Source of the DNA: DAITMV01 sp046318595
Lineage (GTDB): Bacteria; Pseudomonadota; Gammaproteobacteria; Burkholderiales; Burkholderiaceae_B
Assembly (NCBI GenBank): GCA_046318595.1
Contig: JBKCTV010000039.1
Location: 1 to 63,326 of the forward strand
Direction of reading: 5' to 3'
DNA length: 63,326 nucleotides
Positions 18,447 to 28,044 of this stretch are shown piece by piece. The notes beneath the pieces are model-generated. The model searched no databases. It saw only the letters and a program-made list of their open reading frames with translations, and was not told where the DNA came from. A program made the translations under genes and the position numbers. The stretch's first letter is position 1. Each line of letters opens with the position of its first letter.

Positions 18447-19103
18447 TCAGGCCGCAGCGACCTCGCCGCGTTTCGCAATGACCTTATCGATCAGCCCGTA
18501 AGTGGCTGACGCCTCCGCGGAGAGGAAATTATCGCGGTCGGTGTCGCGCGCAATCTTGTCGACGGGTTGCCCGGTGTTGTCGGCCAATATCTGATTGAGC
18601 TGCTCGCGCAGGTAAAGAATCTCTTTGGCGTGGATCTCGATATCCGCCGCCTGGCCCTGCACACCACCCAAAGGCTGGTGAATCATGATCCGCGAATTCG
18701 GCAGGGAAAAACGCTTACCCTTGGCGCCCGAAGATAACAAGAAAGCGCCCATGCTCGCGGCCAGACCCGTACACAAGGTCGACACATCGGGTTTGATGAA
18801 TCGCATGGTGTCGAAAATCGCCAAGCCTGCGGACACCGAGCCACCCGGGCTATTGATATACAAGGCGATATCTTTGTCCGGATTTTCGGACTCCAGGAAC
18901 AACAACTGCGCCACGACGATATTGGCCACCTGATCGTTGATCGGACCGGTCAGGAAAATGACCCGTTCTTTCAACAGCCGGGAGTAGATGTCGTAAGCGC
19001 GCTCACCGCGACCGCTTTGCTCTATCACCATCGGCACGTATAGATTAGCTTTGGCATCCAATGCGCCACCAGAGGCGTTGAGAGCGTTCGAACCATACTT
19101 CAT
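18447..19103 (-). CDS. clpP: ATP-dependent Clp protease proteolytic subunit
   Basis: 218-aa serine peptidase that forms the double-ring chamber of ClpXP. The triad is visible: serine in GLAASMGAFLLSSG, histidine in MIHQPLGG and aspartate in RDTDRDNF. The ATG overlaps the tig stop by 4 bp, so the two are translationally coupled. Confidence 0.98.
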   Translation of the reverse strand: MKYGSNALNASGGALDAKANLYVPMVIEQSGRGERAYDIYSRLLKERVIFLTGPINDQVANIVVAQLLFLESENPDKDIALYINSPGGSVSAGLAIFDTMRFIKPDVSTLCTGLAASMGAFLLSSGAKGKRFSLPNSRIMIHQPLGGVQGQAADIEIHAKEILYLREQLNQILADNTGQPVDKIARDTDRDNFLSAEASATYGLIDKVIAKRGEVAAA

Positions 19104-20404
19104 TGTTTATTCTCCATCACTTCATCCAAAGCCAGCGGTTTGGGAATTATCTTGGCCCGTGCCAGCACCCATTCGACAACATTGTCTTCCAGAACGGCAG
19201 CCTCCACATCCTCCAACCGTGAGCGGTCGGCAAAATACCACTGCATAACTTCGACCGGGCTTTCGTAACTTTGCGCCACTTCTTCGATATGCGCACGCAC
19301 CTGATCGGGTTTGGCTTGCAAATCATGCGACTTGACGAGATCGGAAACAATGAGACCCAAGCGTACGCGGCGCTCGGCGTCTGCACGAAAAACCTCATCC
19401 GGCAGCGGAATCGTGTCGATATTGGCTATCCCGCGCTGTTTAAAATTTTCCAGCGCTGCATTTTTCAACTCTTGAACCTGCAAATCGATCAAAGACTTTG
19501 GAACGGCGAACTCAGCAACGTTCAGCAATGAATCCATCACGGCCTGCTTGGTGGCCATTTTCGCCCGCCCGGTCATTTCACGGGTCAAATTGTCCTTGAC
19601 GTCGGCGCGCATGCCATCGAGTCCGCCTTCGGTGATGCCGAGCGATTCGACGAATGCATCGTCGAGCGGCGGCAGACTCGGCGCTTCGACTTTTTTGATG
19701 GTGATCTCGAACTGGGCGGTTTTTCCGGCTACATCTTTACCGTGGTAATCATCGGGAAATGTCAAATCGAAGGTTTTTCCTTCGCCGGCTTTCAGGCCAA
19801 GCGCCGCGTCTTCGAATGCTGGCAGCATTTGCTTTTTGCCGAGAACGAATGCGTAATCGGTTGCCGAACCGTGGTCGAACGCTGTGCCATCCAGCTTGCC
19901 GACAAAATCCATCGTCACCATATCGCCGGCCTGCGTAGCGCGCTCGGCGACCTCATAGGTTACTCGCTGACTGCGCAGCAGGTCGATGGTCCTGTCGATA
20001 TCGGCATCGCCGACCTCGAACACAGTCTGCTGCACTTCGAGTGCCGTAAAATCCCCAAACGTGATATCGGGAAATACTTCGAAAATCGCGTCGAACGTCA
20101 AACCGCCTTGGCTGTCCGTCGCCGGCACGATGCGCGGCACACCGGCGACACGCAGGCGCTCGGCCTTGACGGTTTCGCCGAAAGTTCGTGCCAACTCCTC
20201 TTGCAACACATCTGAATGCGCCTGGGAACCGTAGCTTTGAACGATTATTTTCATCGGCACCTTACCTGGACGAAACCCAGGCAAGCGTGCGGTACGTGCA
20301 ATTTTCTTGAGCTTTTGCTCGACCTGCGCATTGATACGATCCAACGACAGATGCAGAGAAAGCTTTTTTTCCAGCGGACTAGGGGTTTGTTCGGTAAGAG
20401 ACAT
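19100..20404 (-). CDS. tig: Trigger factor
   Basis: 434-aa ribosome-bound chaperone and peptidyl-prolyl isomerase. The N-terminal ribosome-binding segment has the GFRPGKVP signature, followed by an FKBP-type domain (GDMVTMDFVGKLDG, and FPDDYHGKDVAGKTAQFEI) and the helical C-terminal arms. First gene of tig-clpP-clpX. Translation start MSLTEQTPSPLEKKLSL is normal for betaproteobacteria. Confidence 0.97.
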   Translation of the reverse strand: MSLTEQTPSPLEKKLSLHLSLDRINAQVEQKLKKIARTARLPGFRPGKVPMKIIVQSYGSQAHSDVLQEELARTFGETVKAERLRVAGVPRIVPATDSQGGLTFDAIFEVFPDITFGDFTALEVQQTVFEVGDADIDRTIDLLRSQRVTYEVAERATQAGDMVTMDFVGKLDGTAFDHGSATDYAFVLGKKQMLPAFEDAALGLKAGEGKTFDLTFPDDYHGKDVAGKTAQFEITIKKVEAPSLPPLDDAFVESLGITEGGLDGMRADVKDNLTREMTGRAKMATKQAVMDSLLNVAEFAVPKSLIDLQVQELKNAALENFKQRGIANIDTIPLPDEVFRADAERRVRLGLIVSDLVKSHDLQAKPDQVRAHIEEVAQSYESPVEVMQWYFADRSRLEDVEAAVLEDNVVEWVLARAKIIPKPLALDEVMENKQ

Positions 20405-20538
20405 TCTTCACTCATCGCAATTACAAGGGATATCCACCTATTCTACAACCTTTCAGGTTACGCCATTGGCAGGCTGCCAGCGCGACTGGCGATGCACTAG
20501 ACTGGTTTCATGCCATTTCGTACGCCGCCTAGACGCTT

Positions 20539-20994
20539 ATGTTGTCCGATCTTCCACTGCTGATGCAGGAACGCATCACCTGCTCAGTCGCCGCATCCGT
20601 TCAATTTCAAATTCCGGCAAATGTCTTGCTAGCGGTAGCGGAATTAGAAAACGGCAAGCCGGGACAAGTGGTGGCCAATACGAATGGCACTTTCGATGTC
20701 GGGCCGATGCAGTTCAATACGGCTTATCTGGCGGAACTCGCTAAGTACGGCATTCGTCCGGCGCATGCGGCGGCGACAGGCTGTTACCCGTATCGCCTGG
20801 CCGCGTGGCGGCTACGGCAGCATATCTACAAAGACAGCGGCGATTTCTGGACGCGGGCGGCGAATTACCATTCGCGAACGCCCGTTTATAATACGGTTTA
20901 CAGGCAAAAACTGGTGCGAGCGGCCAGGCGCTGGGCCGTGTGGCTGCAGGCCCGTTATGCGACAGAGGAGATATACAGCAGCGGTAGCCCTTGA
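20539..20994 (+). CDS. Small lytic transglycosylase-like (SLT fold) protein
   Basis: 151-aa protein resembling the lysozyme-like SLT/VirB1 family that cuts peptidoglycan. The catalytic glutamate is probably E37 in AVAELENGKPG; the following GTFDVGPMQFN matches the GLMQ region, and AANYHSRTPVYN matches the AYNxG-like C-terminal motif. No signal peptide is visible from ATG 20539, which is unusual for an enzyme acting in the periplasm; no good upstream start was found. Related single-domain proteins accompany conjugation or pilus systems, but none is nearby. Confidence 0.65.
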   Translation: MLSDLPLLMQERITCSVAASVQFQIPANVLLAVAELENGKPGQVVANTNGTFDVGPMQFNTAYLAELAKYGIRPAHAAATGCYPYRLAAWRLRQHIYKDSGDFWTRAANYHSRTPVYNTVYRQKLVRAARRWAVWLQARYATEEIYSSGSP

Positions 20995-21015
20995 GAGCAG
21001 TCCGCAGGGGGATAA

Positions 21016-21102
21016 TGGTGCGAAGGGGGGGACTCGAACCCCCACGCCGTTGAAAGCGTCAGGACCTAAACCTGGTGCGTCTACCAATTTCGCCACCTTC
21101 GC
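21016..21102 (-). tRNA. tRNA-Leu (TAG)
   Basis: 87-nt class II tRNA on the minus strand beginning GCGAAGGTGGCGAAATTGG and ending with an encoded CCA. The anticodon loop GTTTAGGTC gives TAG, and a long variable arm (ACGCTTTCAACGGCGT) is present. A TACAAT -10-like hexamer lies upstream at 21112-21117 on the same strand. Confidence 0.96.
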
Positions 21103-21150
21103 ATCACTCGTATTGTAATAGAAGCCAAGCGCTTCGTTTTGGATTGATCA

Positions 21151-21996
21151 ATGATTCTCCCCCATCTTTTAGAATATTGCCGCGAAAAAGCCGCGCCGGC
21201 CGGCAGCGCAGTGCATTACGGCCTATTGCTCGTGCCGCAGGCCAAACGTTCCGGCTGGCTAGGCGTGTGGGCGCTACGGCGGGAGCTGAACGATGTGTTG
21301 CAGCGGATTCAGGACCCACGAGTCGCTGAGCTAAAACTCGCATGGTGGCAAACCGAGCTCGAACAGGCAGGGAGCGGCGCGGCAGCACACCCGGTGTCGG
21401 CGGCGATTGGCGCGTCTGTGTTGAGCGTCTGGAGCACCGACAATACGAATGGGCTCGTTCAAGCGAATATCGATCTGCTGGGCACGGCGCGCTTTTTTAC
21501 GGATGCCGAATGGCTGGCTTATTGTCGGGATTTCGGCGGGCGAGTGTTTGAACTGGCTGCCGTGACATTGACGACGCTCGCGGTAGATACTCACAGCGAT
21601 GCTTTGCGCCAATGGGGTGCGCGCAGCCTGCAATTGACGCAATTATTACTGCTGGCCAAAGGATTGAGGCGCGGCTGGCATCCCGTGCCAGTCGATATCT
21701 TGCAGCGATTCGCTGTGCCGGCCGAGGACCTGCGTGCCCGGCGAACAAGCCCGGCATTCGTAAAAATGATGCGGGAACTGGGTGCCGCGATAATTGCCGA
21801 TGGGGAAGCGCAGTGGCGCAGCCTGCCGCCCTCGATGCGATTGGCGTTGCGGCCGTTGCGCTGCTTATGGCGAATCCGCTGTGCGGAGTGGCGTTTTCAG
21901 GATGTCGATGCCTGCTCGTTAATGACCGAACGGTTGGCATTGACGCCGTTGAAAAAGCTCTGGATCGCATGGAGCACGCAAGTGCTGCGGCGTTAG
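21151..21996 (+). CDS. Squalene/phytoene synthase-fold protein lacking catalytic aspartates
   Basis: 281-aa member of the squalene/phytoene synthase superfamily, recognisable from the LAWWQTELEQAG...HPVSAAIG segment and overall helical layout. The two aspartate-rich motifs needed for prenyl diphosphate and Mg binding are degraded: the first (usually DDxxD) reads LNDVLQRIQD and the second (usually RDxxED) reads LLLLAKGLRRGW. It is therefore probably not a prenyl synthase. Similar degenerate members occur in betaproteobacteria and resemble the mitochondrial NDUFAF6 type; a structural or assembly role is conceivable but unproven. No hopanoid or carotenoid genes are nearby. Confidence 0.72.
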   Translation: MILPHLLEYCREKAAPAGSAVHYGLLLVPQAKRSGWLGVWALRRELNDVLQRIQDPRVAELKLAWWQTELEQAGSGAAAHPVSAAIGASVLSVWSTDNTNGLVQANIDLLGTARFFTDAEWLAYCRDFGGRVFELAAVTLTTLAVDTHSDALRQWGARSLQLTQLLLLAKGLRRGWHPVPVDILQRFAVPAEDLRARRTSPAFVKMMRELGAAIIADGEAQWRSLPPSMRLALRPLRCLWRIRCAEWRFQDVDACSLMTERLALTPLKKLWIAWSTQVLRR

Positions 21997-22078
21997 CGGA
22001 TGGTCGACATCAACGATACCGGCAAAAACGCTGACATGAGTCTTTCCACCGCATCGCAATCGCCGACAGTACCGGCGA

Positions 22079-23482
22079 TCATTCGCCCCGCAAAGCGTCC
22101 CGCAGCGCATCCAATGCCTGTTCGATCCGGTCGACCCCCACGATACGCAGCCCGTCGATCGCCTGCCTGGGCTGGTTGGCAGTCGGTATCAAAGCATATG
22201 AAAACCCGAGCTTAGCAGCCTCCTTCAGACGCTCCTGACCGCGCGGCGCCGGGCGGATCTCACCGGACAAACCAATCTCGCCGAACGCGAACAGCCCTTT
22301 GGGGAGCGCGCGGTTTTTCAGTGACGACACCATGGCCAGCACGATCGCGAGGTCAGCGGCCGGCTCGGAAATGCGCACACCGCCGACGGCGTTGACGAAA
22401 ATATCCTGATCGAAGAAAGCCAGCCCGGCGTGGCGGTGCAACACGGCCAACAGCATCGCGAGACGATTCTGATCGAGCCCAACCGTCAAACGTCGAGGTG
22501 CCGGCAGGTGCGAGGTGTCGACCAGCGCCTGCACCTCGACGAGCAGAGGTCGCGTGCCTTCCTGCGTCACGAGCACGCACGAGCCGGGCACTTGCTGCCC
22601 ATGCTGCGACAGAAACAGCGCCGACGGGTTAGAAACACCTTTTAGACCTCGGTCGGTCATACCAAAAACGCCCAGCTCGTTGACCGCGCCGAATCGGTTT
22701 TTAAACGCCCGCACCAGGCGGTAGGAAGAATGCGTATCGCCTTCGAAATACAGCACGGTATCGACGATATGCTCCAGAACTCGCGGGCCGGCCAATGTAC
22801 CCTCTTTCGTGACATGGCCGACCAACAGCATTGCGATACCATTTGCCTTGGCAACACGGGTCAACTGCGCAGCACACTCACGTACCTGGGCCACCGAACC
22901 GGGCGCTGAACTGAGCTCGGTCGTATACACCGTTTGAATCGAATCGATGACAACCACCGTCGGCTGCAAGTTCTGCAAGGTCACGATGATTTTTTCGAGT
23001 TCGATTTCGGTCAGAACCGACAACGGGGCGTTTTCCATACCCAGGCGCTGGGCGCGCAGCGCGATCTGGCCGGCAGACTCTTCGCCACTGACGTACAACA
23101 CCGTTGGCCGTGGCTGCTGGCCGGTGGCGCCGACCAGCGATTGCAAGGCCAGAGACTGCAACAGCAAGGTGGACTTGCCGATGCCAGGATCGCCGCCCAG
23201 CAGGACAACCATGCCCGGCACCAACCCACCACCGAGCACCCGGTCGAACTCGGGAAGCGCCGACGAAAACCGCGGCAGGTTTTCTGCCTGAATGTCCGCG
23301 AGCTGTTGCACGTCGGCGCGTGGCGCCAGACTGGCGAAACGGCCCGACCGGGTGTTGAGGTCGGCGGGCGCGGCGGTTTCGACCAGAGTGTTCCAGGCCT
23401 GACAGGCCGAACACTGACCCAGCCATTTGGTACTGATGTGTCCGCACTCGGAACACACATACTGCATTTTGGATTTAGCCAT
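22079..23482 (-). CDS. radA: DNA repair protein RadA
   Basis: 467-aa branch-migration helicase acting with RecA in recombinational repair. N-terminal C4 zinc finger (CSECGHISTKWLGQCSAC), RecA-like ATPase with Walker A GGDPGIGKST, the RadA-specific KNRFG motif, and a C-terminal Lon-like domain (FVNAVGGVRISEPAADLA). Start MAKSKMQYVC is standard. It lies 5 bp downstream of alr, so the two may be cotranscribed. Confidence 0.97.
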   Translation of the reverse strand: MAKSKMQYVCSECGHISTKWLGQCSACQAWNTLVETAAPADLNTRSGRFASLAPRADVQQLADIQAENLPRFSSALPEFDRVLGGGLVPGMVVLLGGDPGIGKSTLLLQSLALQSLVGATGQQPRPTVLYVSGEESAGQIALRAQRLGMENAPLSVLTEIELEKIIVTLQNLQPTVVVIDSIQTVYTTELSSAPGSVAQVRECAAQLTRVAKANGIAMLLVGHVTKEGTLAGPRVLEHIVDTVLYFEGDTHSSYRLVRAFKNRFGAVNELGVFGMTDRGLKGVSNPSALFLSQHGQQVPGSCVLVTQEGTRPLLVEVQALVDTSHLPAPRRLTVGLDQNRLAMLLAVLHRHAGLAFFDQDIFVNAVGGVRISEPAADLAIVLAMVSSLKNRALPKGLFAFGEIGLSGEIRPAPRGQERLKEAAKLGFSYALIPTANQPRQAIDGLRIVGVDRIEQALDALRDALRGE

Positions 23483-23486
23483 ATGC

Positions 23487-24626
23487 TCAAGGATTTTCTA
23501 CGACAGTGAAAGGCACGCGGGCGGCGACGGCGCACAACAACTCATAGCCGATAGTGCCGCAAGCCTGCGCGACCTCGTCGACCGCCAGACCATCGCCCCA
23601 CAACACGACCGGGCTGCCCACGCGCGCCTGGGGAACCGGTCGCAAATCGACGATAACCATATCCATCGAAACGCGGCCGACGATGCCGCACCGCCTCCCG
23701 TCCACCAGAACCGGCGTGCCGTCCGGCGCATGCCGGGGATAGCCGTCGGCATACCCGCACGCCACGATGCCGACCCGGGTGTCAGCGTCCGCCCGCCAAC
23801 GGCTGCCATACCCCACGTATTCGCCTTGCTTGACTTGCTGGACGCCGATCAGTTCCGATTGCAACTGCATCACGGGCTGCAACCCTTGCGTAGCGGCGGG
23901 AGATCGGGTGGCCTGGGCTCCGTAAATGGCGATCCCGGCGCGGCCGATATCGCCAACTTTATCGGCATGGTGCAGCAGGGTCGCCGAGTTCCCGGCACTG
24001 AGCGGCAGAGGAAGAGATTGCGGAAAGGCTGCCAGCAACCGCCGCCGCAAAGACTGCAAGGCCTGCCATTGCCAAGCGGCATCGATACCCGGCCCCTGGG
24101 CATCCCGGCCCGGGCCCAGATCGGCGTTGGCATAATGGGTCATCAAAACAACCCGGCGCAGACATTGCTGGGCGCGCAAGGTGTCCAAGGCGGCAAAGGC
24201 GTCGAACGCAGCATCGGGCGAGAACCCCAGCCGGTTCATACCCGTGTTGATTTTGAAATAAACGGTGTCGATCGGCGCCGCCGCGGTCACGAAGCTTTGC
24301 ATTGTGCGGATCTGCTCGGCATGGTGAACCACCGGGTCTATGCGTAAAGCGACGATCGGCGCCCAGTCCTGCGCCGAAAAAGCGCCTTCCAGCAAAATAA
24401 TCGGCTTTTGCCAACCCAAGGCACGCAGCCGCCGGGCTTCGGCGAGGTCCAGCAAAGCCACACCGGCAGCGGCATCCAACCCCGAGTAAATCTGTTCGAT
24501 ACCATGTCCATAAGCGTTTGCCTTGATGACGGCGTACACCTGCGCGTACGGGTTAGTGTCAGCCAAACGCCGAATGTTGGAACGCAAACGATCAGGATGA
24601 ATCAAACATCGAACCGGACGGGACAT
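23487..24626 (-). CDS. alr: Alanine racemase
   Basis: PLP-dependent enzyme that makes D-alanine for peptidoglycan. The PLP lysine lies in AVIKANAYGHG near the N-terminus, and the catalytic tyrosine region YVGYGSRW is present in the beta-domain. The start MSRPVRCLIHP at 24626 was preferred over earlier in-frame ATGs at 24674 and 24638 because it matches the family N-terminus. It precedes radA by 4 bp and faces lplT divergently. Confidence 0.95.
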   Translation of the reverse strand: MSRPVRCLIHPDRLRSNIRRLADTNPYAQVYAVIKANAYGHGIEQIYSGLDAAAGVALLDLAEARRLRALGWQKPIILLEGAFSAQDWAPIVALRIDPVVHHAEQIRTMQSFVTAAAPIDTVYFKINTGMNRLGFSPDAAFDAFAALDTLRAQQCLRRVVLMTHYANADLGPGRDAQGPGIDAAWQWQALQSLRRRLLAAFPQSLPLPLSAGNSATLLHHADKVGDIGRAGIAIYGAQATRSPAATQGLQPVMQLQSELIGVQQVKQGEYVGYGSRWRADADTRVGIVACGYADGYPRHAPDGTPVLVDGRRCGIVGRVSMDMVIVDLRPVPQARVGSPVVLWGDGLAVDEVAQACGTIGYELLCAVAARVPFTVVENP

Positions 24627-24794
24627 ACTGTCAACCATTGGTCGCAAAACATCATTATGAAGCAGCTTGCGCAAACTTGGCGGCTCCCGGATGCGTCCGG
24701 CCGAACAGGGGGCAGGAATATGTTATAACCCCAGCTATCATTGACTTCGAACGCGCGAGCCTTTTTTGATGTTCAACCGATTTTCCGTTAGAAG

Positions 24795-26045
24795 ATGAAG
24801 CCGGGGTTCTACACCATCATGGCTGCGCAGTTTTTTTCGTCGCTGTCGGACAACGCCATGTTGATCGCCGCCATCGCCCTCCTGCTGCAACTGGATTCGC
24901 CGGACTGGATGACGCCGCTCCTAAAATTGTTTTTCGTGCTGTCTTATGTGGTGCTCGCGCCATTCGTCGGTGCGTTTTCGGATTCCTTTCCAAAGGGCAA
25001 GGTGATGTTCATCACCAACAGCATCAAGATTTTCGGCTGTTTGTTGATGTTCTTCGGGGTGCATCCGCTATTGGCGTATGCCGTGGTCGGATTCGGCGCA
25101 GCGGCATATTCGCCTGCAAAATACGGCATTCTCACGGAACTGTTGCCGGCCGAGAAACTGGTTGCGGCCAATGGCTGGATCGAAGGTTTGACGGTGGCGT
25201 CCATCATTCTGGGAACGGTCGTAGGCGGTATGCTCATCAACCCAGCGACCGCCGTGCAACTGTTGTCGTTCGACATGCCGGGCATAGACACAGGGATCGA
25301 TACTCCGGCGGAAGCAGCGATTCTGGTTTTATCCGTTGGCTATGTGATCGCAGCGCTGTTCAACCTCAAAATTCCCGATACCGGCGCGGTGTATCCGAAT
25401 CAGACCCGGCATATCGGCAAAGTGATTTCGGGCTTTCACCACTGCCTGCTCGTTTTATGGAGAGACCGTCTCGGACAGATCTCGCTGGCGGTCACGACAC
25501 TATTCTGGGGAGCCGGTGCGACCTTGCAATTTATCGTTTTACGTTGGGCAGAAGCGTCGCTGCACTTACAGCTCGACAAAGCCGCCATTTTGCAAGGAGT
25601 ATGCGCGTTTGGCGTGGCTGCTGGCGCCGCGCTGGCCGCTCAAGTGATACCGCTGCGCAAATCTTTACGGGTCATTCCGACGGGCATCATCATGGGCATG
25701 GTCACCATGTCCATGACACTGGTGTATTCGACCCAGGTAGCTTATCCGCTGCTGATTTTGATCGGTGCGTTAGCGGGGTTTTTCGTCGTGCCGATGAACG
25801 CCCTTTTACAGCACCGCGGCCATGTGCTCATGAGTGCAGGGCATTCGATCGCCGTGCAAAATTTCAATGAGAACATTTCGGTACTAATCATGCTGGGGGT
25901 GTATGCCCTGCTAATCCATCTGGATCTACCGATCAATGCAGTGATCGTTTTGTTTGGCGGCTTCGTGACAATAGCGATGATCCTGATCCGTTGGCGGCAC
26001 ATCGCCAACCAGCGCCTCTACGACGTTGAATCAGTGTTGGAGTAA
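24795..26045 (+). CDS. lplT: Lysophospholipid transporter LplT
   Basis: 416-aa major-facilitator inner-membrane protein that flips lysophospholipids for reacylation. The N-terminus GFYTIMAAQFFSSLSDNAM and the GAAAYSPAKYGILTELLP segment are characteristic of LplT, and about 12 hydrophobic segments can be drawn. The acyltransferase partner (Aas) is not in the window; stand-alone lplT beside alr is common in betaproteobacteria. Its 3' end overlaps the convergent uracil-DNA glycosylase gene by 28 bp. Confidence 0.93.
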   Translation: MKPGFYTIMAAQFFSSLSDNAMLIAAIALLLQLDSPDWMTPLLKLFFVLSYVVLAPFVGAFSDSFPKGKVMFITNSIKIFGCLLMFFGVHPLLAYAVVGFGAAAYSPAKYGILTELLPAEKLVAANGWIEGLTVASIILGTVVGGMLINPATAVQLLSFDMPGIDTGIDTPAEAAILVLSVGYVIAALFNLKIPDTGAVYPNQTRHIGKVISGFHHCLLVLWRDRLGQISLAVTTLFWGAGATLQFIVLRWAEASLHLQLDKAAILQGVCAFGVAAGAALAAQVIPLRKSLRVIPTGIIMGMVTMSMTLVYSTQVAYPLLILIGALAGFFVVPMNALLQHRGHVLMSAGHSIAVQNFNENISVLIMLGVYALLIHLDLPINAVIVLFGGFVTIAMILIRWRHIANQRLYDVESVLE

Positions 26046-26740
26046 ACGCCGGCCTGCAGGGTTTTTTTGAGCAACAGCAGATCTTCCCAGGACTTGTGCT
26101 TTTCGGGCAGACTACGCAGCAGATAGGCCGGGTGATAACTCACGACCGCGGGCCCCTGCCAACTGCCAATCTGAGCCAGATGCACTTTACCGCGTAGCGA
26201 ACCCACAGTCGCGTCGGTTTTTAAAATCTCGTGGATCGCAAACTTGCCGACGAGAAACAGAACGCTCGGCTGAACCAGTTCGATCTGCCTCTGTAAATAC
26301 GGAGCACAACGCATGACTTCATCGGGCGCGGGGTTGCGGTTGCCAGGCGGTCGGCACTTCAAAACGTTGGCGATGTACACATTGCTCTGACGGCTTTGCC
26401 CGATGGCGCGCAGCATCTGATCGAGCAGCTTACCGGCCTGGCCGACGAAGGGCTCGCCACACGCATCTTCATCGGCGCCCGGCGCTTCGCCAACGATCAT
26501 GACGTGCGCAGTGCGTTGTCCGGCTTCGAAAACCGTCTGGGTTCGCGTCGCGCCCAGCCCACACAAAGTACAAGGTTTGACCGTGTCGTGCAACTGTATC
26601 CAGTCCATAGCGGCCACCGTATGCGCTGCGTGCACATCGGGCGGCAGATGGTCGGCGCTGCTTTGGGCTGGTTTCAACTCAAACACAGGGCCCAGGCCGA
26701 GCGCCGTCCAAACTTTTTGTTTCTGGTCGTCCATCGTCAT
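26018..26740 (-). CDS. Family 4 uracil-DNA glycosylase (Fe-S)
   Basis: 240-aa enzyme that excises uracil from DNA. It has the family 4 motifs GEAPGADEDACGEPFVGQAG, NVLKCRPPGNRNP and SYHPAYLLR, and four cysteines (CTLC, one in KCRPPG, one in MRCAPYL) that would hold a 4Fe-4S cluster. The start is at 26740 (MTMDD) or 26734. It follows rimI by 4 bp, making a tsaB-rimI-udg operon, and ends inside the 3' end of convergent lplT. Confidence 0.93.
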   Translation of the reverse strand: MTMDDQKQKVWTALGLGPVFELKPAQSSADHLPPDVHAAHTVAAMDWIQLHDTVKPCTLCGLGATRTQTVFEAGQRTAHVMIVGEAPGADEDACGEPFVGQAGKLLDQMLRAIGQSRQSNVYIANVLKCRPPGNRNPAPDEVMRCAPYLQRQIELVQPSVLFLVGKFAIHEILKTDATVGSLRGKVHLAQIGSWQGPAVVSYHPAYLLRSLPEKHKSWEDLLLLKKTLQAGVYSNTDSTS

Positions 26741-26744
26741 TCCG

Positions 26745-27191
26745 TCAAAATATCCAAAACATCACCAGCGCGTCTTCACGACCGTCGAGCGCCGGATAAT
26801 AGCCTTTTCTCAAACCGACCTGTTTAAACCCGATCGCTTCGTAAAAAAGGCGCGCAACGGTATTGCTCGGCCGGACTTCGAGCAACATACCCTGACACGA
26901 CCAGCTTTCCGCCTGCAAACGGCACGCCTGCAACAGTTGACGTCCATGGCCTTTGCCTTGCTCGGCCGAGGCGATCGACAGGTTGAGCAGATGCGTTTCG
27001 TCCATGACGCGCATCTGCACGGCATAGCCGATGAGGCGCGGGCCATCATACAAACACAATCCCGAATAATTAGATTGCAGCGATTCGAAGAAATTTTGTT
27101 GAGACCACGGAAACGGGTAGAGCGAACGCTCGATCAGTGTGACTGCGGCTAGATCGTCGGCCTGCATCGTTCGGAGCTCGACATCAGGCAT
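26745..27191 (-). CDS. rimI: Ribosomal protein alanine N-acetyltransferase RimI
   Basis: GNAT-family N-acetyltransferase (148 aa) acting on the N-terminus of ribosomal protein S18. The acetyl-CoA motif is EQGKGHGRQLL and the C-terminal part is NTVARLFYEAIGFKQVGLRKGYY. The start MPDVELRTM at 27191 overlaps the tsaB stop by 8 bp; the longer frame to 27275 would run through tsaB. tsaB-rimI linkage is typical. Confidence 0.94.
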   Translation of the reverse strand: MPDVELRTMQADDLAAVTLIERSLYPFPWSQQNFFESLQSNYSGLCLYDGPRLIGYAVQMRVMDETHLLNLSIASAEQGKGHGRQLLQACRLQAESWSCQGMLLEVRPSNTVARLFYEAIGFKQVGLRKGYYPALDGREDALVMFWIF

Positions 27192-27981
27192 GGCGGATTT
27201 GGCGGCGTTCCGCAATGGTTTGCGCCACGTGCTGACGAACATACGAGGGCTGACAATCGATCGGGTCGACAGCATGCTCTGCCGATCGCTGGGAAACCAT
27301 GCGCGCCAGCACGGCGGCCCGCGGCGACAGCTCGAAGCAACCGCAGCCAGGCTGGGCCACTGACGATGATTCGAGAGCCGTGCTCACTTGATGATCGGCG
27401 AGGCCGCAAACCGCCATACCAGCCAAAACCCGCGAATCCGCGCCGCCGAGTAAACTCGCCAGGACATCGAGCCTTGGCCCGTCGAGCAGGCGGACCAGCG
27501 GCGCGGCGCGGCCCTGGTCGGCCTCAAGGTGTTCGATGCAGTACGTGGCGCAGTAAACCTGGCCCAGCCGGGCGTCCAGCACGCTCAACCAAAGTCCGTC
27601 GGCCGCAGCTGCGCCATACCGCACGGCCGCCAGGCCATGGGCTTCGATGGCCATCAGCTCAAGACTCGGCATGGTGGCGCAACGGATTTGCCAGCCGGTC
27701 GCCAAAGCCTGTGCAAAAGCGCAGACGGTGCGCAAACCGGTAAAACCGCCCGGCCCCACATCGACCCCGATGAGTCGGCAATCGGCCGCCTGCAGAGCGT
27801 ATTTCGACAACAGCCCCTGCAGCGCCGGCAACATCTGGCCGGCGTGCGCGGCGTGTCCTTGCAGAACGACTTCGTCTATGACCTGAACCGAACGGCCGGG
27901 TGGACCATCGATGGCCACCGCCAGAGAAGCCTCTTCGGTGCTGGCTTCCAGAGCAATCACATACGATGGGCGCAACACCAT
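27184..27981 (-). CDS. tsaB: tRNA threonylcarbamoyladenosine biosynthesis protein TsaB
   Basis: 265-aa ASKHA-fold partner of TsaD/TsaE in t6A modification of ANN-decoding tRNAs. The N-terminus VIALEASTEEASLAV and GVDVGPGGFTGLRTVCAFAQALA are diagnostic. It heads the tsaB-rimI-udg operon. Confidence 0.95.
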   Translation of the reverse strand: MVLRPSYVIALEASTEEASLAVAIDGPPGRSVQVIDEVVLQGHAAHAGQMLPALQGLLSKYALQAADCRLIGVDVGPGGFTGLRTVCAFAQALATGWQIRCATMPSLELMAIEAHGLAAVRYGAAAADGLWLSVLDARLGQVYCATYCIEHLEADQGRAAPLVRLLDGPRLDVLASLLGGADSRVLAGMAVCGLADHQVSTALESSSVAQPGCGCFELSPRAAVLARMVSQRSAEHAVDPIDCQPSYVRQHVAQTIAERRQIRHA

Positions 27982-28044
27982 GAAATCCTATAAAAATACA
28001 GCCGGCAAACATCGAATTCAAAAAATCAAAGCTCGCCGGCCTGT

